From Paragonimus skrjabini miyazakii (Eukaryota; Platyhelminthes; Trematoda; Plagiorchiida; Troglotrematidae), in contig JTDE01001316.1 in the NCBI GenBank assembly GCA_014338405.1, positions 71,431-135,430 on the forward strand: 64,000 bases of DNA, given 5' to 3'. Every line of letters begins with the position of its first letter. The first letter of the stretch is position 1. Of this stretch, positions 38,550 through 53,206 are shown piece by piece. Under the pieces are notes generated by a model. That model had not been told where the DNA came from and did no database searches. It saw nothing but the letters and a program-made list of their open reading frames with translations. Both the position numbers and the translations under genes were made by a program.

Positions 38550-41500
38550 TTCCAAAGCCAAAGCGGCTGGTAAACACTAGTGTCTTCAATGTCTGCACTC
38601 TCCAATAAGTTGCTCAGTAAGCTGTTCTGACAAGTATTCTCTCAAGTCTGAGGCTTTATGTGTGCCAGGTTTCGGTGACGCGAGTCTACAATTCTAGCGC
38701 CGTTATCCACTTGATCTTACCCCTAGATAACTGTCGAATTGACCGCCATCCTCTAAGGGTCTTTAGTGATGCCGAAGGTGAATATCGTGATGAAGCTGGA
38801 GTGAGACTCGCACTGAGTTCCAGAGCAGAACAATGTTTGCTTGATTGGACCCCAGTGAACAGTCGCTTGTACACTGTCAGACTCAATACATCGGTTGAAG
38901 TTTGTCGACGCAAATCATAAAAGCGTTGTATATTCATTTTATCGGCCTACGCTCCAACAGGTAGCTTTTCGGATGCTACCAAAGATGCATTCTACGATGC
39001 ATTATACGATCTTCTGAGGCAGACTAAACACTTAGGCATCATCGTACTAGTGCGCGATTTTAATGCTCAACGTGGTTCTCTTTCTCCAGGACGAGAAGCA
39101 AGTGGGAGATATGTTTAGTGTCCGGGACCAACGCACTGACAATGGCGAAAGATTGCTGCAGCTACGCGCCTTCCACAATTTCTGTATTTCGAGCACCGCA
39201 ATCCAACACAGAAAAAGGCACTGTGTTACATGGAGACCTTCATGCGCTTCTCAGCCGTCGACACAGTTGGATCATATAGCAGTTAGTTACAGGTGGCGCC
39301 ACTCTGTTGAAAACTGTCGTCGCTTTTGGAGCAACCATCTGGAATCGGACCATGCTGTTGTGCCTGCCCGTTTCATTTTGTCATTTGCCCAAAGAACATA
39401 CGCTCGTAAGTACAAGGTACTCAACTGTCGCTCGAGCGAGGGGTGTGTGAAGAACGCCTATCAGGAGGCGTTGGTGAACAAGTTGCCCAGTTCGAGTCAG
39501 ATGAGGGATCCTAACAAACGTTGGGAGCAAGTTGCGTCAGCTATGGAAGCTTGCTCTGAAGGTGCTTGTTCCAACAGAGCTGTGCTGTTGACACATGGAT
39601 TGGCGTCGTACGATTCCACTTAATTCTGGGTATGACGACGACAGCTGACAACGTAATCGCAAGCTAACTATAAACTTGCGCAAAAACCGTGAGCACCACT
39701 TGTGTGAACAGTCGAAAGAGATGGAACGAGACTTTTCATCAGGGAATAACAGAAAGCTTTTCTCCCTGATCCGTGGTTGTACTGGCCGTCAAGCCAATGT
39801 AAGTGGGATAATGTATGTGAAAGATGGTTCAGTTATCACCAGTCAATCGTGCCGACTTGACAGGTGGGTTGAACATTTTGAATAACAGTTCAGCTGGCCT
39901 CAACTAGATCATGTGGACGACGGGATCCGATTGGTCAGTTATTGCATTCCAGACGGCCCTCTGTCGGAAGCAGAATTGGTCCTGGAGCTCAAGTTATTGA
40001 AGCATTATAAGGCTCCTGGAGCAAACCTCCTCACTCCTTCTGTTTTCAAGGATGGTGGGGAGAGGATGATGTCAGGGTCGACAAAACTCCTCCGGACTGT
40101 CTTGGAAGCCGTGGAGATATATTTAGATTCGTGCTTATAAACAGTAATTGCTGTTTTCAAAAATGGGACTCGATCTCTACGTGACAACCACAGAGGCATC
40201 AGTTTGGTGTCTGTTGCGTCCACTTTACTCACAGCTCTCATTTTTCGTCGGACCAGAGAAAGTCAGATACGTGAAGAACAGGCAAGATTCCGACCCGGTC
40301 GAGGGTGCGTTGATCATATTTTTACCTTGCGACGGATCTTGGAACATCAGCACTCTTACAGGCAGCCGGTGGTCATGTTTTCTTGGACCTAAAGGCTGCT
40401 TCCGATTCAGTTGCTCTTAACGTTGTCTTAATCTATCTCTTTCCCAAGGGAGTACCAGGGAAATATGTAAATCTGTTGAGAGCACTGTATGCTCACTCTG
40501 CAAGCAGGGCGAAAGTATATGGACAACTGTCTCGGGCGTTCATCATTTCTAGTGGTGTTTGTCAAGCGTATCGGATATTCCCCCTCCTGTTCAATTTTTC
40601 ATGGAAATTACCCTAGAAGGATCCGGTGAGTTTGGTGTTGAGCTTCTTTCTGGCTGACCTAATTGGAGTATGCAGATGTATTTACCTACTCAGCCTCTGT
40701 GCCGAAGATATGCAGGCCGTGAAGAACGAGGGAAATGTCTGGCTGGTTTATGTGCTGTTTCAAGCGCTGTTTCAATGTTGGGGCATTTCTACACCTACCT
40801 TCTCTTTTGCAGGCAATACACTTGGGACTTAGGTCACCTTCACATGCTTGGATAGTCCTACCTCTCTGGCCTGTAATATTGTTGATAAGATATTAACAAA
40901 GACAGCAAAGGCACGGGGTGTCTTTGGCAGTCTGATTCATCTGTAGAATCGAAAAGACCGGTGGTTGCTGAGAGAAAGAACGAATGATGTTTTGTGCATT
41001 CCGCTTTGCTCTATGGGTCGGAAAGGTGGCCTGTTCGCAGCGAAGGTACAAGAAGACTTTCTATGTTCGGCCATCACTATATCCGCCAGTTGGCCCACAT
41101 TGAATGAACTGACCGCATGAACGACTCGTCCGTTCGCCGGTGCGTATTCCGGTACGCTCAGGATGCACCAGCAGTTTTTCAACTCCTCACGTTGCATAGC
41201 CTGCGATGTTTGAGTCATGTACTCCGCATGCCAGCTGGGAGCTTGCCGTACCGAGTATTTTAAACTGAAACCATGAACACTTGGGTAAAACCGCGTGGTG
41301 GCCAAACAATGACGTGATCAATTAATATGGAGATTCTCACTGTTCAACTGGATAAAGTGGGTGGGTGTCGCCTGCGGGGCTGTTGTCCCTATGATCACTC
41401 AGATCGTTGGTTAAAAATAATGTCCAAGAGGGTAGTGTGTCGCAGTCATTGGTGTACCTGCCTCCATATTATATCTGATTTTTCGGCCTAGTCTTTTATT

Positions 41501-41650
41501 ATTATAATGAATATTATTATTTTAACCCTCTGAATAATTTTTTTTCTTTCGGGACATTCCAAGTCATTGTTGGGGTTAGTGACAGTCCGAGCCACAGTAC
41601 CTCTTGGTTAGATGCATGGGTGCTATTAGGATGATGATATTGAAGTGTGG
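38550..41650 (+). mobile_element. RTE-like non-LTR retrotransposon (LINE), decayed copy 2
   Basis: A nearly full-length but frameshifted endonuclease plus reverse transcriptase runs in order. It opens with LVNTSVFNVCTLQ (38.57 kb). The endonuclease has ALSSRAEQCLLDWTPVNSRL, RDFNAQ (39.06 kb), RTDNGERLLQL, QLDHIAVSYRW and SDHAVVPARF with the catalytic His. The reverse transcriptase has FRPGRGCVDHIFTLR (40.29 kb), LDLKAASDSV with the motif A Asp, and GVCQAYRIFPLLFNF (motif B). The YADD box is decayed to YADV at 40669-40680. The C-terminal motif is LDKVGGCRLRGCCPYDHSDRW near 41.35 kb. Stops and shifts break it at least between 39.62 and 39.68, near 40.14, 40.38 and 40.62 kb. The 3' end matches copy 1 at 9.65-9.95 kb. 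Confidence 0.88.
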
Positions 41651-44600
41651 GTGAAGTTCTTAACGTGGAAGGTGAGGTTTTGAACGAAAAGTAACGATGG
41701 GTTTAACAACGCGATTGTTTATTGTTATTAGAGGAGAAGGATTCAAGTTCTTGGTGTCCAAAAGTTAGCGATGTTAAGTGACTGGTGGACAAAAATGCAG
41801 CCAACGCGCAATCTGACTGCAGCAACGTTTCACATACAAATCTTTCTCGTGTTTACTGAAGTTTTTAATCTCCAGTTTAATTATCTTACAAAAACGAACG
41901 CCAAATGAGACCGTGGCTGGAACCTCAAAGGGTTTTGTCCTCCACGCAGAATGGTAAAATACAGTGAAACTTTCTGTAGAAGAATGATAGAAAGTGGACA
42001 ATGAAATTATGTATTAGCAGACAACGATCATTGTTTTTTGTTCCGTTTCGTTTTTGTCCATCGCTGATGGTTCGTTAGTGCTTAGCTAATAAAAGTATTC
42101 TGTTATCTTATTTTTTATGCATTTATGCAAAACTGTTTTTCTAAGTTAAGACTCGAGTAAGTCTTAACAAAGATACGGATTGCCTTGTAGCTTTTTTTGT
42201 GCACTGTACGAAGCTATGTAAAAGCTTTAATTTTTTGTACAATGGTGTAGGCAGTTCATCTTTATGCCAATTAGGTAGTATCTTTTGGTAGATTATCTGA
42301 AATCCGAAGGTCTTGATTTGTTCTGTTTTCAATCGCAATCAGTCTGTTGGTCTTGTAAACGCCGTTTTCAGCATTTTTAAAAATGAGGCGCAATTAACGT
42401 TGTCTTGGATGAAGTGTTTTGAGATTTAGACAAGTTTTGTATTACGTTGAATTCCTTATTAATGGTGTTCTGAAAATCTTTGTTGAATCTTGTGTACATG
42501 GTGATAGTTGATGACCAACGTGGTTGCATTTAAGTACGTTTGGGTTTTTTTAACAGATAAATTCCACTATGTTGGGTTGGCTTTGACGACCATCACTGCA
42601 GTCTGTGGAGTTCAGCTAGTATGAAAACTTTGAAATTAGTACTAGGTTTGGTTTTCCCTTCCGAAAGGAGGGTATAGCTTTAGAGTTTGTTAGTTATCCT
42701 ACAAACGTGCAAACTATATTGGGGAGAGAAACAAAGTAATACGGATGGAGTTTAATTTATAGAAAGTCATATCTACACTTAAACGTTCAGGGTCAATACA
42801 TAGCAATAGCTGAATCGCACACATGCGATGAGTCCGTATCCACGGGACAGATTCTTCATTTCATTCTGTATCGTACTTCATCAATTTTTCTTGTCCTACT
42901 GACAAACAACAACATTGAATTAATCAATTATCATTCACACGTTTTCTATCCCAAGACTGAATGGGTGCACAGGCATGTTAGTTAACAGCTTCTAATCAAT
43001 CAAAGACTACTTGCTTTTTCATTGTAGGTCATTGTAAGTTCATTTGTCATATGATAAGAAGATGGGTGCTTTGTATAGAGTTCATTACAGCAACCATTAG
43101 TCATTCTATCGTTAACCCTCTTTCTGGTTCTTTATTTTAAAAAATCCATCTTTGCCTTGAACTTGCTGATTAGCTATTTCCACACCTGATAGTACTGTGG
43201 GTTTTTTACGTATTATACGTCTTTTTGTGTAGTCCAGTACTTTTTAATGATTCATCCGTCACCGAATTTCGCAATTGCTATTCTCCCTACTCGTTCAACC
43301 TGTGAACATCAATTCACACACAATAAATCTTCACTTGCTGCTATTAATCTCGGTGACACGTCCTCATTGCATCTGTCGCTCACTGTTTTTCCCATTTGTT
43401 TTTCATATTTCCACTGACGGTTTCAAACTTTATTCGATCTCTTTTTTGTTTATGAGTTGGAAGATACTATAGATTATGGGAATCCCACCACTTCATGTTC
43501 GTAAATCTCATTAACCACACGTATACACACTGTGTGCGCAGTGTCACTTCGCAAACTCATAACTTGTTGACCTACATTGGAGTCGTTGTAAGTTTCAGCC
43601 AGTCCGCATGGCGACTGCAAATGTCTGTGTGTTTCTTGTACAACCGTGCTTTATCTTGTTAAATCCAACCAATCCTGATGAAGTTTGCCTGATTGTTTGT
43701 CCGTGAGTCTCAGTTCTCTCTCTCTCTCTTCGTTTGTGTTTGTGTCTGTGGTTGAAGAGATGAGCAAAGTTTGAGGCCGAATGCAGCGAATTTGTTCATT
43801 GGACATAGCAATCTGGCTCAATCCATCATCGATTCTTTTCCGAGTGGATTTTTCACCGAAACAATAATGAGCAAAACTTTATGCTTACCCTGCCACTAGT
43901 TTAGTTTAGTATGCATTATTTGATAAGTGCGTGTTTGTACCATTGTTTCCGAAAATCATTTGTTTGATTTGCTTAACTAGAGTTTGTATAACAGGAAGTT
44001 TCGAAAGTTTCCGTCGAATGAAATGTCTAGCATAATTCTCATTATGAGGAGTTGAAAGTGCAGGGCGAAGTGCACTCGTTGGCATTTCTACTCTTGATGA
44101 GTTCACCTAAAAATCGATCGTAAATCATTGCATTAAACCTAGTTTTCTTTGTTAGCATTGTGTTTTACCCCAAACTGTTTTCTGCTCTGACTGAAAAGCC
44201 ATGTGTTCTCTATTATGACTCTCAGAAATAAGTTTGCTCGATGATGATGTTGCTTGTTTTAACCAGTTTTAATTTTGTTTGTTTGATATTTTGTTCGAGC
44301 GTTTTGCCAATACAGACATTTATAAATCGAGTTCTCTTCAACTGGGTAGGTATAGCATTGCTATGGATACTCAAAAGTAGACTGCAGACATTTCATTGTA
44401 GTTTTACCTTTCTTTTAATACTGGCTGAAGTGACTAGATTAGTTTGATCTCATTTTACCATTGATGCGATTTTAATAATTAAACTTTTCGGTGACTTTAC
44501 TTGGTGAAATGGTCCTGGGATGTTTTCGCCTATTATTTTATATAGAGATGTCACTTAGTTACTCAGAATGTTGACATAATGATTTACAACGCTCAGTCCT

Positions 44601-47514
44601 CAGAGATCAGTCCTAATTTTTCCCTACTCTGACTGGCTTTAATTTTGCGTACATACGCGGGATGAGTGTCTGCCGAGTCATAGTGCATCAGAAAGGATTG
44701 TATCGTATATACAACGTTCTATGAGAGGATTTTGCTCATTCATCCGATCACCGTTTCCCATTCAATCTCATCTACCATTTTTGTGTCCATCTGTCTCATA
44801 TCATTGGGCTCGGCAAGGTAACGAGTACACTTTGACGATCATCTGGAAGTTGAAAGGCAAATTGGTGGGTCGTAGGTTAACCATGTACAAGCAAATAGGA
44901 AAGTGCGCTTGTGAAAGCTACCGGATGGGCAATTCAGCGTTATGTATTTGATGATGTCGATACAGTCTTTGCATGAGTCACCGTTCAGTGAATTTCGATG
45001 AAAGGCATAAATTTAATGCACTCAACGGAAGGTTAGTATGACAGCGTTGACTCAAAATTATCTGTCCAAAACTACGGAATGATGATAATGAGTCTTGGCA
45101 ACAGTTTTGAAGTCCCCGCATCATTGACTGTTCACCTTGATGTGTTCCATTACTTGAAGTTAGTTTAGTTGATACTTTAGAGAACACACTGTTGTTTACA
45201 ATGCCACAAATATTCAAGAATTATTATTTTTGTAAATGAGGCTTTAGAATTTATGTGGGAATGTAACACAGGACTATTTCGTGGATATTCTTTACAGCGC
45301 AAAGCGAAGCGTCAGAATTGCACCAGTTGCACGTAAGCGCAAACTGCTTGCCGCATAGTGTTACTGACTGTATCATCAGTAAGTTTTCCGGTGGCATATG
45401 GTACTCTGGATATGGTGTTCGATTGGGTACTGACATATGCGATATGCTGGCTAACGTGACAACCGATTAGATGAGGAAGTGTCTGAGGAGGTCATGCAGA
45501 TCGGTTGAGATGTCTATGTACTATTCATGCCTAGTTCGAACTCATCGATCGATTCTAAATGCCTTTGCATTTCCCTAATCTACTGAGGCTGAGCGCTGGA
45601 GACCATTCTTCGGCCAGGGTTGTGTATGTTTTTTCAGTCGGCAGGACAGAGTGATGCATTGAACAGAAATTAACTGGAACTGGTCTGAACTATTTCGAAT
45701 TGACCGAACCTATTTAATTGAGTAGTTGCGATACAGTTCATAACTGGCTTACACAGCATTTTCTACCTTTATTTTAGGATTTTCTTATCGTTTTTTAGCC
45801 ACTGACCATCAACATTAGCATAGTACCGTTGTATTTTGTTCAATCCTCACCGTTCGTAGCCAACGTTAATGATCCAGTAACCTTACGTAGAACGAGAACA
45901 CACGCGCTAGGCGTGTTTTATGTCATAGGTTGATTGACTGAATCGGTTAGTTTGAGCATAACCTACTGACGTGTCCACGCAGGAGATAATCACATACATG
46001 CCAGTAAACGCTCTAGTCCGGCAAGCGTGCCTGGCTCAGATCAGAGCTGGTATCACTTATCTGGACATTACAACAGCCGAAATAGGCAAACTGCGGGTTT
46101 GAAAACAGATGTTAATGACAGACTCTTCGTTTGTTGAAATGCCAGTGATCGGAACTGATAACGAACGGCTACACAACGACACCATGAGTTAAAAGACAGT
46201 GGCCAGTTCAAAAGCGATTACGAATGGTATAATTTAGAGTCGATGTTAATATCCTTAGGCATTCACTATCGAATTTGTACTTTACCGTTGCAAATGCCTT
46301 CCTCATTTAGACCACTCAAGCGACGATGACTTGGGTGTACTTGAAATTGTTGGCTGCGACATACTATACTATACGTACTATACTGTTAAAACATTGAAGA
46401 TTGCTTGAAACGGAAATATTATTATGTTTGTTTTGTCTCGTACTCATCTCACTGGTCAGTTACTGGGATGTTTTTTTGAAAACATTCTTGCCTTAGTCTT
46501 ATAGTTAATTATTTCATACATTGTATGTTATCAATTTAAGTTTTGTGTTGTTCGGTTGCTTTTACTTCACTCCTGGTTACAAACTTACTTGTGGTGCTCA
46601 ATTCCCTCAAGTATCTCTTCACGTGAAGTGTACCTACGTTTACCTCGCAGTAATTTGTCTCTACTCCATCACTTATAACAGATTTACCTATCACTAATTT
46701 GTTCTATTAGCTTAATAAAGTGTTTCTTGAAAACGTATCTCTCGATTGCACAAGATGACCAGTCAGAATTCTCTATGTGCATAGGCTTGCACAGAAAATC
46801 AGGTGAATGTTTCGTCATCTCGCATGTTATTTTTATTAATGATCACTGCAAAAGAATGACTCTTATGAATAGCTATATAATTTATGTTTTGGTCACTGTT
46901 CATCTTCTAATCTGTCTAACAGCGTTGTTGTGGGACATCCGCTAAATTATCCCGGACTCCACACAGAATGAATTGAACAGTTTTTCTTCTGTTACCATTT
47001 GCTTTGTATTTGGCTGAAAGATGTGAGTAGTGTGTATCACTGCACCGTGTTTGATCTGGATAGACATTGAGGTTGTTTGTGTGCAAGACCTGGCAGACAC
47101 CAACTAATCACTTATAAATCTGGCAATATTGTGACACTGCGACTGACAGTAGCGCGTACAATTTTCAAGCACTCCGAATGGTTAACTATAATCAAAAACT
47201 GCGAACGCAATAGTGGTGAATGGGGGAATCGTTTCAGATCAAGTCAGAGAGAATTTTTCACATTCGACAAGGTGGATTTTCAGCTTTCTGTTATTATCTG
47301 GTAAACTCAGAGCACTGATTAAACATTTCTGTAAAGACACAATGAACAAAAACTTGAGGATAGGACGCCCTACGTCATACGATTAATGGTTTTTGAATTC
47401 ATTGACAGTTATCTGTTTTACTGATGAGTAGTCAGATATTTGGTTAATTTTCAGGTGAAGATCGTCCTCACGAAAGCGTGGCCGGAGCTCTAGTCTCGGC
47501 CGTGGCAAGCATAT

Positions 47515-47559
47515 GCACTACTGACGAGCTCTAATGAGAGCGAAACTCGAGTCTAGTGC
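47515..47559 (+). ncRNA. Type I hammerhead ribozyme, copy 2
   Basis: Stem I is GCACTA (47515-47520) with TAGTGC (47554-47559). CTGACGA is at 47521-47527. Stem II is GCTC/GAGC around TAATGA, and GAA is at 47542-47544. Stem III is the palindrome ACTCGAGT, followed by cleavage base C at 47553. The core equals copy 1 except for one base in loop II. As in copy 1, stem III cannot hold a normal loop, so efficient cutting probably needs two molecules or a tandem transcript. It lies on the sense strand of the 18.5-kb intron, and small hairpins flank it on both sides (47469-47501 and 47559-47575). Confidence 0.9.
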
Positions 47560-50500
47560 CTCTTTTCGAAAGAGGCCGGCTGGATAGTTATATCCGAATG
47601 TCTTAGAGACGAACCTACGAACACTTTTGAATATTTTTTCTCTTCCTTCTGACGCAATCGGCAAATCATATTAGACTGCCGTCAAGTAGGACAACGTGTC
47701 GGTTATGCGGCCGTGGATCGTAGTGGATTCATTTTCGTATATATCGTGGTTTCAAGATTCCTGAATACATTGAGATGCCAAATCAACAGTACTCAGGACT
47801 CTGACTGAGTGGCTGATTTCCGCTGTTGACGAAGTTTATGGTCAGAACTGTCGCCCTCGCTGATCTTCTGCGCTAGGGGCGCATGAAGATTCTGTTACCT
47901 GTACCTTTACCGTGACAATACGTCCTCGCACAAGAGATCTTGATCAGTTGTGAAGTCACTTTCGCGGCACACGTGTTTTATTCACCTGACTTCTCTACCT
48001 ATAATTTAAATCTGTCCAAAAGTTGGATGTGCACGGAAAAGAGAAATCGAGTATTATCGCAGTGTGTTCAAACCGAACTTACCAAGCTCAAGGACGTCAT
48101 TTTGAGGAATGGTTTGGTATCTAGATTCTTCGCTTCAAAAGCCGTCTTGGAGTTGGTTGTAAATATGTAGAAGTTGAATAAAACGCCAATGACTAGTGGA
48201 CAAACATTCTAGACTTTCCCATTTTTCAGATTAGCACTGTGTGTGCGCTTTGATAGAGAGCACATGAGTACACCTCAGTATGACTTTCTCCTTGTAATTG
48301 CACGCACGTGTTTGGTCGCCAACACGTTTCCGCCAACCGCACTTCGGTGGACACTTGCGAAGTGTGGAGTTTAGTAAACACAGGTCCGAACCTTTTGAAT
48401 ACATGCTCATTCATGGTAAGCCCACAACTTCGAGTCTTATTTCTCTCGTAATTTCCGATGAAACGTGATCAATCGAAATTTCAGAGCTAACGGACTGCTG
48501 CAAAATACGGCCTTCTCACAAAGTCGGACATTTCTATTAGCCGCTTTTTTGGTGCAAATGAAAAAGTTTAAATTTAATACGTTTCTGTGCAGAGGGTTTG
48601 CTTTGAGGTCGTACGAACTTTGTATTCACTTGGCAGATGCTTATCTACTTCAAACGGTTGGATTTGAATTGGTCATTTTTACTTGTCAGTTCACAGCCTG
48701 AATACCAGGCACAAAGTATTGCGTTTTCTGGGCTTGGGTAAGCGTTCCTCCTGACTCATCTGAAGGTAGACCATCAACTCGACCGCCGATTCTATCTGTA
48801 CTTCCTGTCCTGATATGATAGCTTAAAGGACGCATAGAGTACGATCGAATGTTCTCTCTATTTGACTAGTGCTGCAGAGACTTGTCTTTAATTCCATCAT
48901 AACCTCTCCATGCAGTTATAATCGCGAATTGTTTATTTTTAGTGTTATGTCGATGAGTGTATAGTTAAATTTGAAACCATTATTTTGCCCTGGTAATTTA
49001 GTCGAACTCCTGTTTTGGAAGTCTAATCAACAACTCAATTGTGATCATCAGTACTTGTGGGGGTTATTAGTACTTATGATTACCTTCCGTTATTAAGTTC
49101 GTTTCGTATAGACTTTCCAACTCGAGAACTGATCACTTGCTCCTGATTAATCTTTTACAGTATTTGTTATTCATTGTAATCGAAATGATTTACGGTTACT
49201 GATCTAAATTGCCGTCGAGTGTAGATGAGAAACACCGGTTAACTCTAAAACATCCACATGAACATTTTGAGTTTGTTTTCCTTTTTGGGAGCCGAAAATG
49301 TTGATCCGACCTCATCGTTCTCGGTTTTGGCTGCATTTTTATTATGTTGTTTACTGTGATTCTTTGAAGGTTGCCCTAACGGAAACAGTGAGTTACAAGA
49401 AGCTGTGGTTGTATCACGGATATACTATTGAACCACAAATTGAATAGTTTCAACGACTGCTTCGTGAGGTCTGTTCTAAACAAACTGTCATCGGTCTTCA
49501 ACTAGGATACACACTGATAATACCATCCGAGCCATGGTGTACCTAATCTAGGAGGGAATTGGCAGCTGTGTTATTTCTGTCTCTTGCCCGAGCCTGTCAC
49601 TTACTGAGTGTTGCCCTACTTATTTTTGTGCAAGTGTGCATTATACCCCAACCGACGGTCACCATTACGGACAACAGTACAAATGTGTGAAACATGATTA
49701 TATTAATTTGAGTATACATATGGCACAATGGCAAGCCTGATTTACTCAGTAGATCGTGCTTATCGGTGACCGATTTGTGGGGTTTTCTAAATCTAGTTGC
49801 AGGCATATTTCTAAGTTCCAGTTTTCATTCACTACGGGTGAAACGTTGATGACACTGAAAGCAGATCCATATTGGTAACGTGAATGCCGCACCAACGCGA
49901 TGAATACGACATACACTGTTGACTCAACCTTGACGATAAATCAGAGTATATGTATGGCATACTGTCATATTCATTATGGTCTCTTGGTGTGTTGTGAATT
50001 ATTTTGTTTTACTGTGCGGCAGAGGGTCAACGGTTAGCGACCTACGTGGTAAAGACTTAAGTAGAGCTATTATTGACTGTGGACAGAAGCGAGAGCTGTG
50101 AACTTACCATAAAAGGGACTAGTATATGGGCCAAATCTGTAAAGCCTCTTTGAAATAGACAATACTTAATTCATCCCTGAGTGTCTACTTCGTGTGGGAA
50201 AGATGGAAATGGTTTCGTGCAATGGATCGTAAGTCGATGGAAGTTGCCAATTCAAAGCGTTTAAGTACCTTATTGCTGTATAGTCGTAGAGTCTACCAAA
50301 TAATTCGTTTACACAACACTATGGCATCTGAAACAAGGAATAATCCTCCATCGCTTGTTCCAGAAAGTAATTTTGGTTCAGTTTTTTAACTAAAAGCAGT
50401 TCGTCCACATGCTATTATCTTTTGGCAGCAGAATATTTAGTGAAATTAAGCCTTGAAAATCCTGAGCCTACAAGTGTAGCGGTCCTCATTCATGTGAGTA

Positions 50501-53182
50501 CTGACTGAAAGGTCACCTTGACTGTCGAACTGTTGTGCATTTTCCAGTAGTTCAGGTTAAAGGTCCTCATAACAATCAGCTTATTGACGTGACGGTATTT
50601 AGTTTTGTGATAGGACAAATTGTGAAACAAAGCTTTCTTTTAAATGTGTTCTGAAAGCTTAACAACGTTATGTATTGAATTATTATTCTGATTGGCATAT
50701 AACACACTTCGACAAGTTGTCCGGTTTACTCGGTAGTCGCTTTTAGCAAGCTAATTAGTATGTTATCTATGTTGATTACGTGTCTGTCTTGAGTTTCATG
50801 GAAGCAAACTCGCGAACATGGACTACGTCTACTGATGATCTTCTCGCATCAATTCATTCGGGTATATGACTTTCGTCCGGTTTACTCGACCTAATTTTTA
50901 ATAGCCGTTTTGTTGGATTTTGTGTATTACCCAATTCACCAGATCGATACCGTTCAAACAATGTAAAGTAGACTGGAACTGGTGAGTGTGTGTTTGTGAC
51001 TTGTCAAGTGTCCAGTGGTCTGGGTGGACAGTGCATTTAATGACGTTTGTCTGCATTGATTACTTTCCTGGAGCGCGAAAGTGTTACGACACAAAGTCTT
51101 TTGTGGTCCACGTTCGCAATCCTGCACCCCACTATGGTCGATTTCTTCATTGTCTGGGCACGGCAGACAAAGCTAATCGAGAAGATCTTCTATAAAGCAA
51201 AGCCGGTTACTGATTTTGTTGTTCTCACTCAAGACCGCTAATCTGGTGATGATTTACTAATAGATGGAAATTACAGGATATACAGAAATACGCTACATTG
51301 ATCGTCTCACTCTCGATCGCCAATCGGGAATTACTAATGTCCATTTGGAAGTGTTTCAGTGTAAGCAGACAGTTGTTACCACACGTTTTTTGTTATCCAG
51401 ACTGAGGATTTTAATTAATTTTATCACGCGTGATATTCTGTTCCATCTATGCTGTACTGTTCACTAGCGTTGTCTAGTAGAGCATATCAGTTTGAAGGTG
51501 AGCTGATGTTAGTCACTGATTTAAAAATTTGTGTTACAATGTGGGAGATTTACTCATGTTTCGTTTCCACTATTTATCTAAATTTTACAAATAAGTCGTC
51601 AGAGAACAACTAGGAACAGCTAGGTTTACGGTGCTGTAAGTGAACTAGACCTCAGTGACTCATCATATGACTAATTACAGTCTGTCAAGAATTCGATCGT
51701 TTGGATTACTAGCAAAGTGGCAAAGTTATGAGGTCAACCACGTCAATGTCATACTGCAGTTGAGACATCACTTGAGTACAGTGTTCAATTCGTTTGAATG
51801 CGTCCACTGAAATGATGTGTACAACAAAGTAGAAAACAAGAATTGTTCTCTGCTTTTGATCTTCAGGCTATAACTGTAAGAATAATCATCAAAATGAGTA
51901 AAAACATTATCCACTGCAGTTTGCAGACTGAAGACTCGGTAATAGTTACAAAATCATTACGTTTGCAGGTTTCTTTGAAGGCTCGCGTTATGGTTGGCTG
52001 AACCAGTTGATCACAATTTTTTATTTCAACTTCTAAGTCAACCTGATTGTTCTCATGACGTTTGACAACAAATGTTAAAGCTCAGTGACAGTGTGTCCAG
52101 CAAAGCATTGTTCAAGCTCAGAGTGGAGAATTGGTAAACATGCCGGTTAGGAATAATGGGGAATTTGAAGGATAGTTTTACTGAATTCAATTGGGGTAAC
52201 ATTCAAGATGCTTCCATATCGATTCGCTCTGCACGATCTACTTATCAGTAAGTGCAATTTCATAGCAAACTAATGTCCGTCTCTGGTTCGGTGAATGATT
52301 TAACCTCATTACAACTGCACTAGAATTGGACCTACATGTCTGGGCTTTCTATTGCACAGTTATGCGTTATCTTACCCCGAATCCTGAATCAAATAACAAA
52401 GTCACAGCCTGGTGATCCTGTCAGACACCGTGCTTGATTGGTCCTCTCATGCAATAAAAGACGTAATTGGACTATACCCTGCGGCTAGTTTACTGGGACT
52501 ACATTTGTAACACCATACGAGTATTTGTGGAGTGAGTCGCCCGTTGGTAGCTGGCTGTAACTGCGCATGGTAGATCACACGCTGCATTATGATTGGTCGG
52601 ATGATGTACACATACATAACAGTGCATTTCTATATTGTATTTTGGAGTTCGTATTCGGATTGATCGGTCGTAAATCTGCTCTTTATTTTATGTAGGTTTT
52701 AGAAGAGTTGATTGTCCTTAATTGCTGGTTGTCCTGGATCATTCATTTCTCACGGTTGATGGATGACCGACTAGACTTACATTAATGAAGTCCACATTGG
52801 TAGATGGACATTCACGAACTATTGACACTAACAGAGCATACTGTGTGTGCTTTCAACAACAGCTTTACGACATTCCCATTAAATGTTTGCTTCTGCGTGA
52901 TGTTTGTGAGGTGATTAGTGGCTGTATGTAGAAATTTTATAACGCTTTCTTCCTCGAATCTCCGAGCACGTGACGATATCTGCGCTGATATATTATGTGA
53001 ATGAACAAAGATGTGACAAAGCACTTTATGTTATTTATATTAAGGTCATCAGAAATATAGTCTGGTGAGAAAAGAGTTTATGATTGGCTGCTCATTTAGG
53101 AGTTACCAGTTGATGGTGTATTTGATGTATTTTTAGATGGGAATTAACTCAAAGTGCAACACACAGAAGTTGATTTGGGACG

Positions 53183-53206
53183 TATATATATATATATATA
53201 TATATA
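53183..53206. repeat. (TA)12 microsatellite
   Basis: Twelve perfect TA units lie directly against the left arm of the foldback that follows. They may be the expanded TA target site of that element. Confidence 0.95.

Noticed and set aside
43710..43730. Short TC run
   Set aside because: Too short to be more than a trivial pyrimidine tract.
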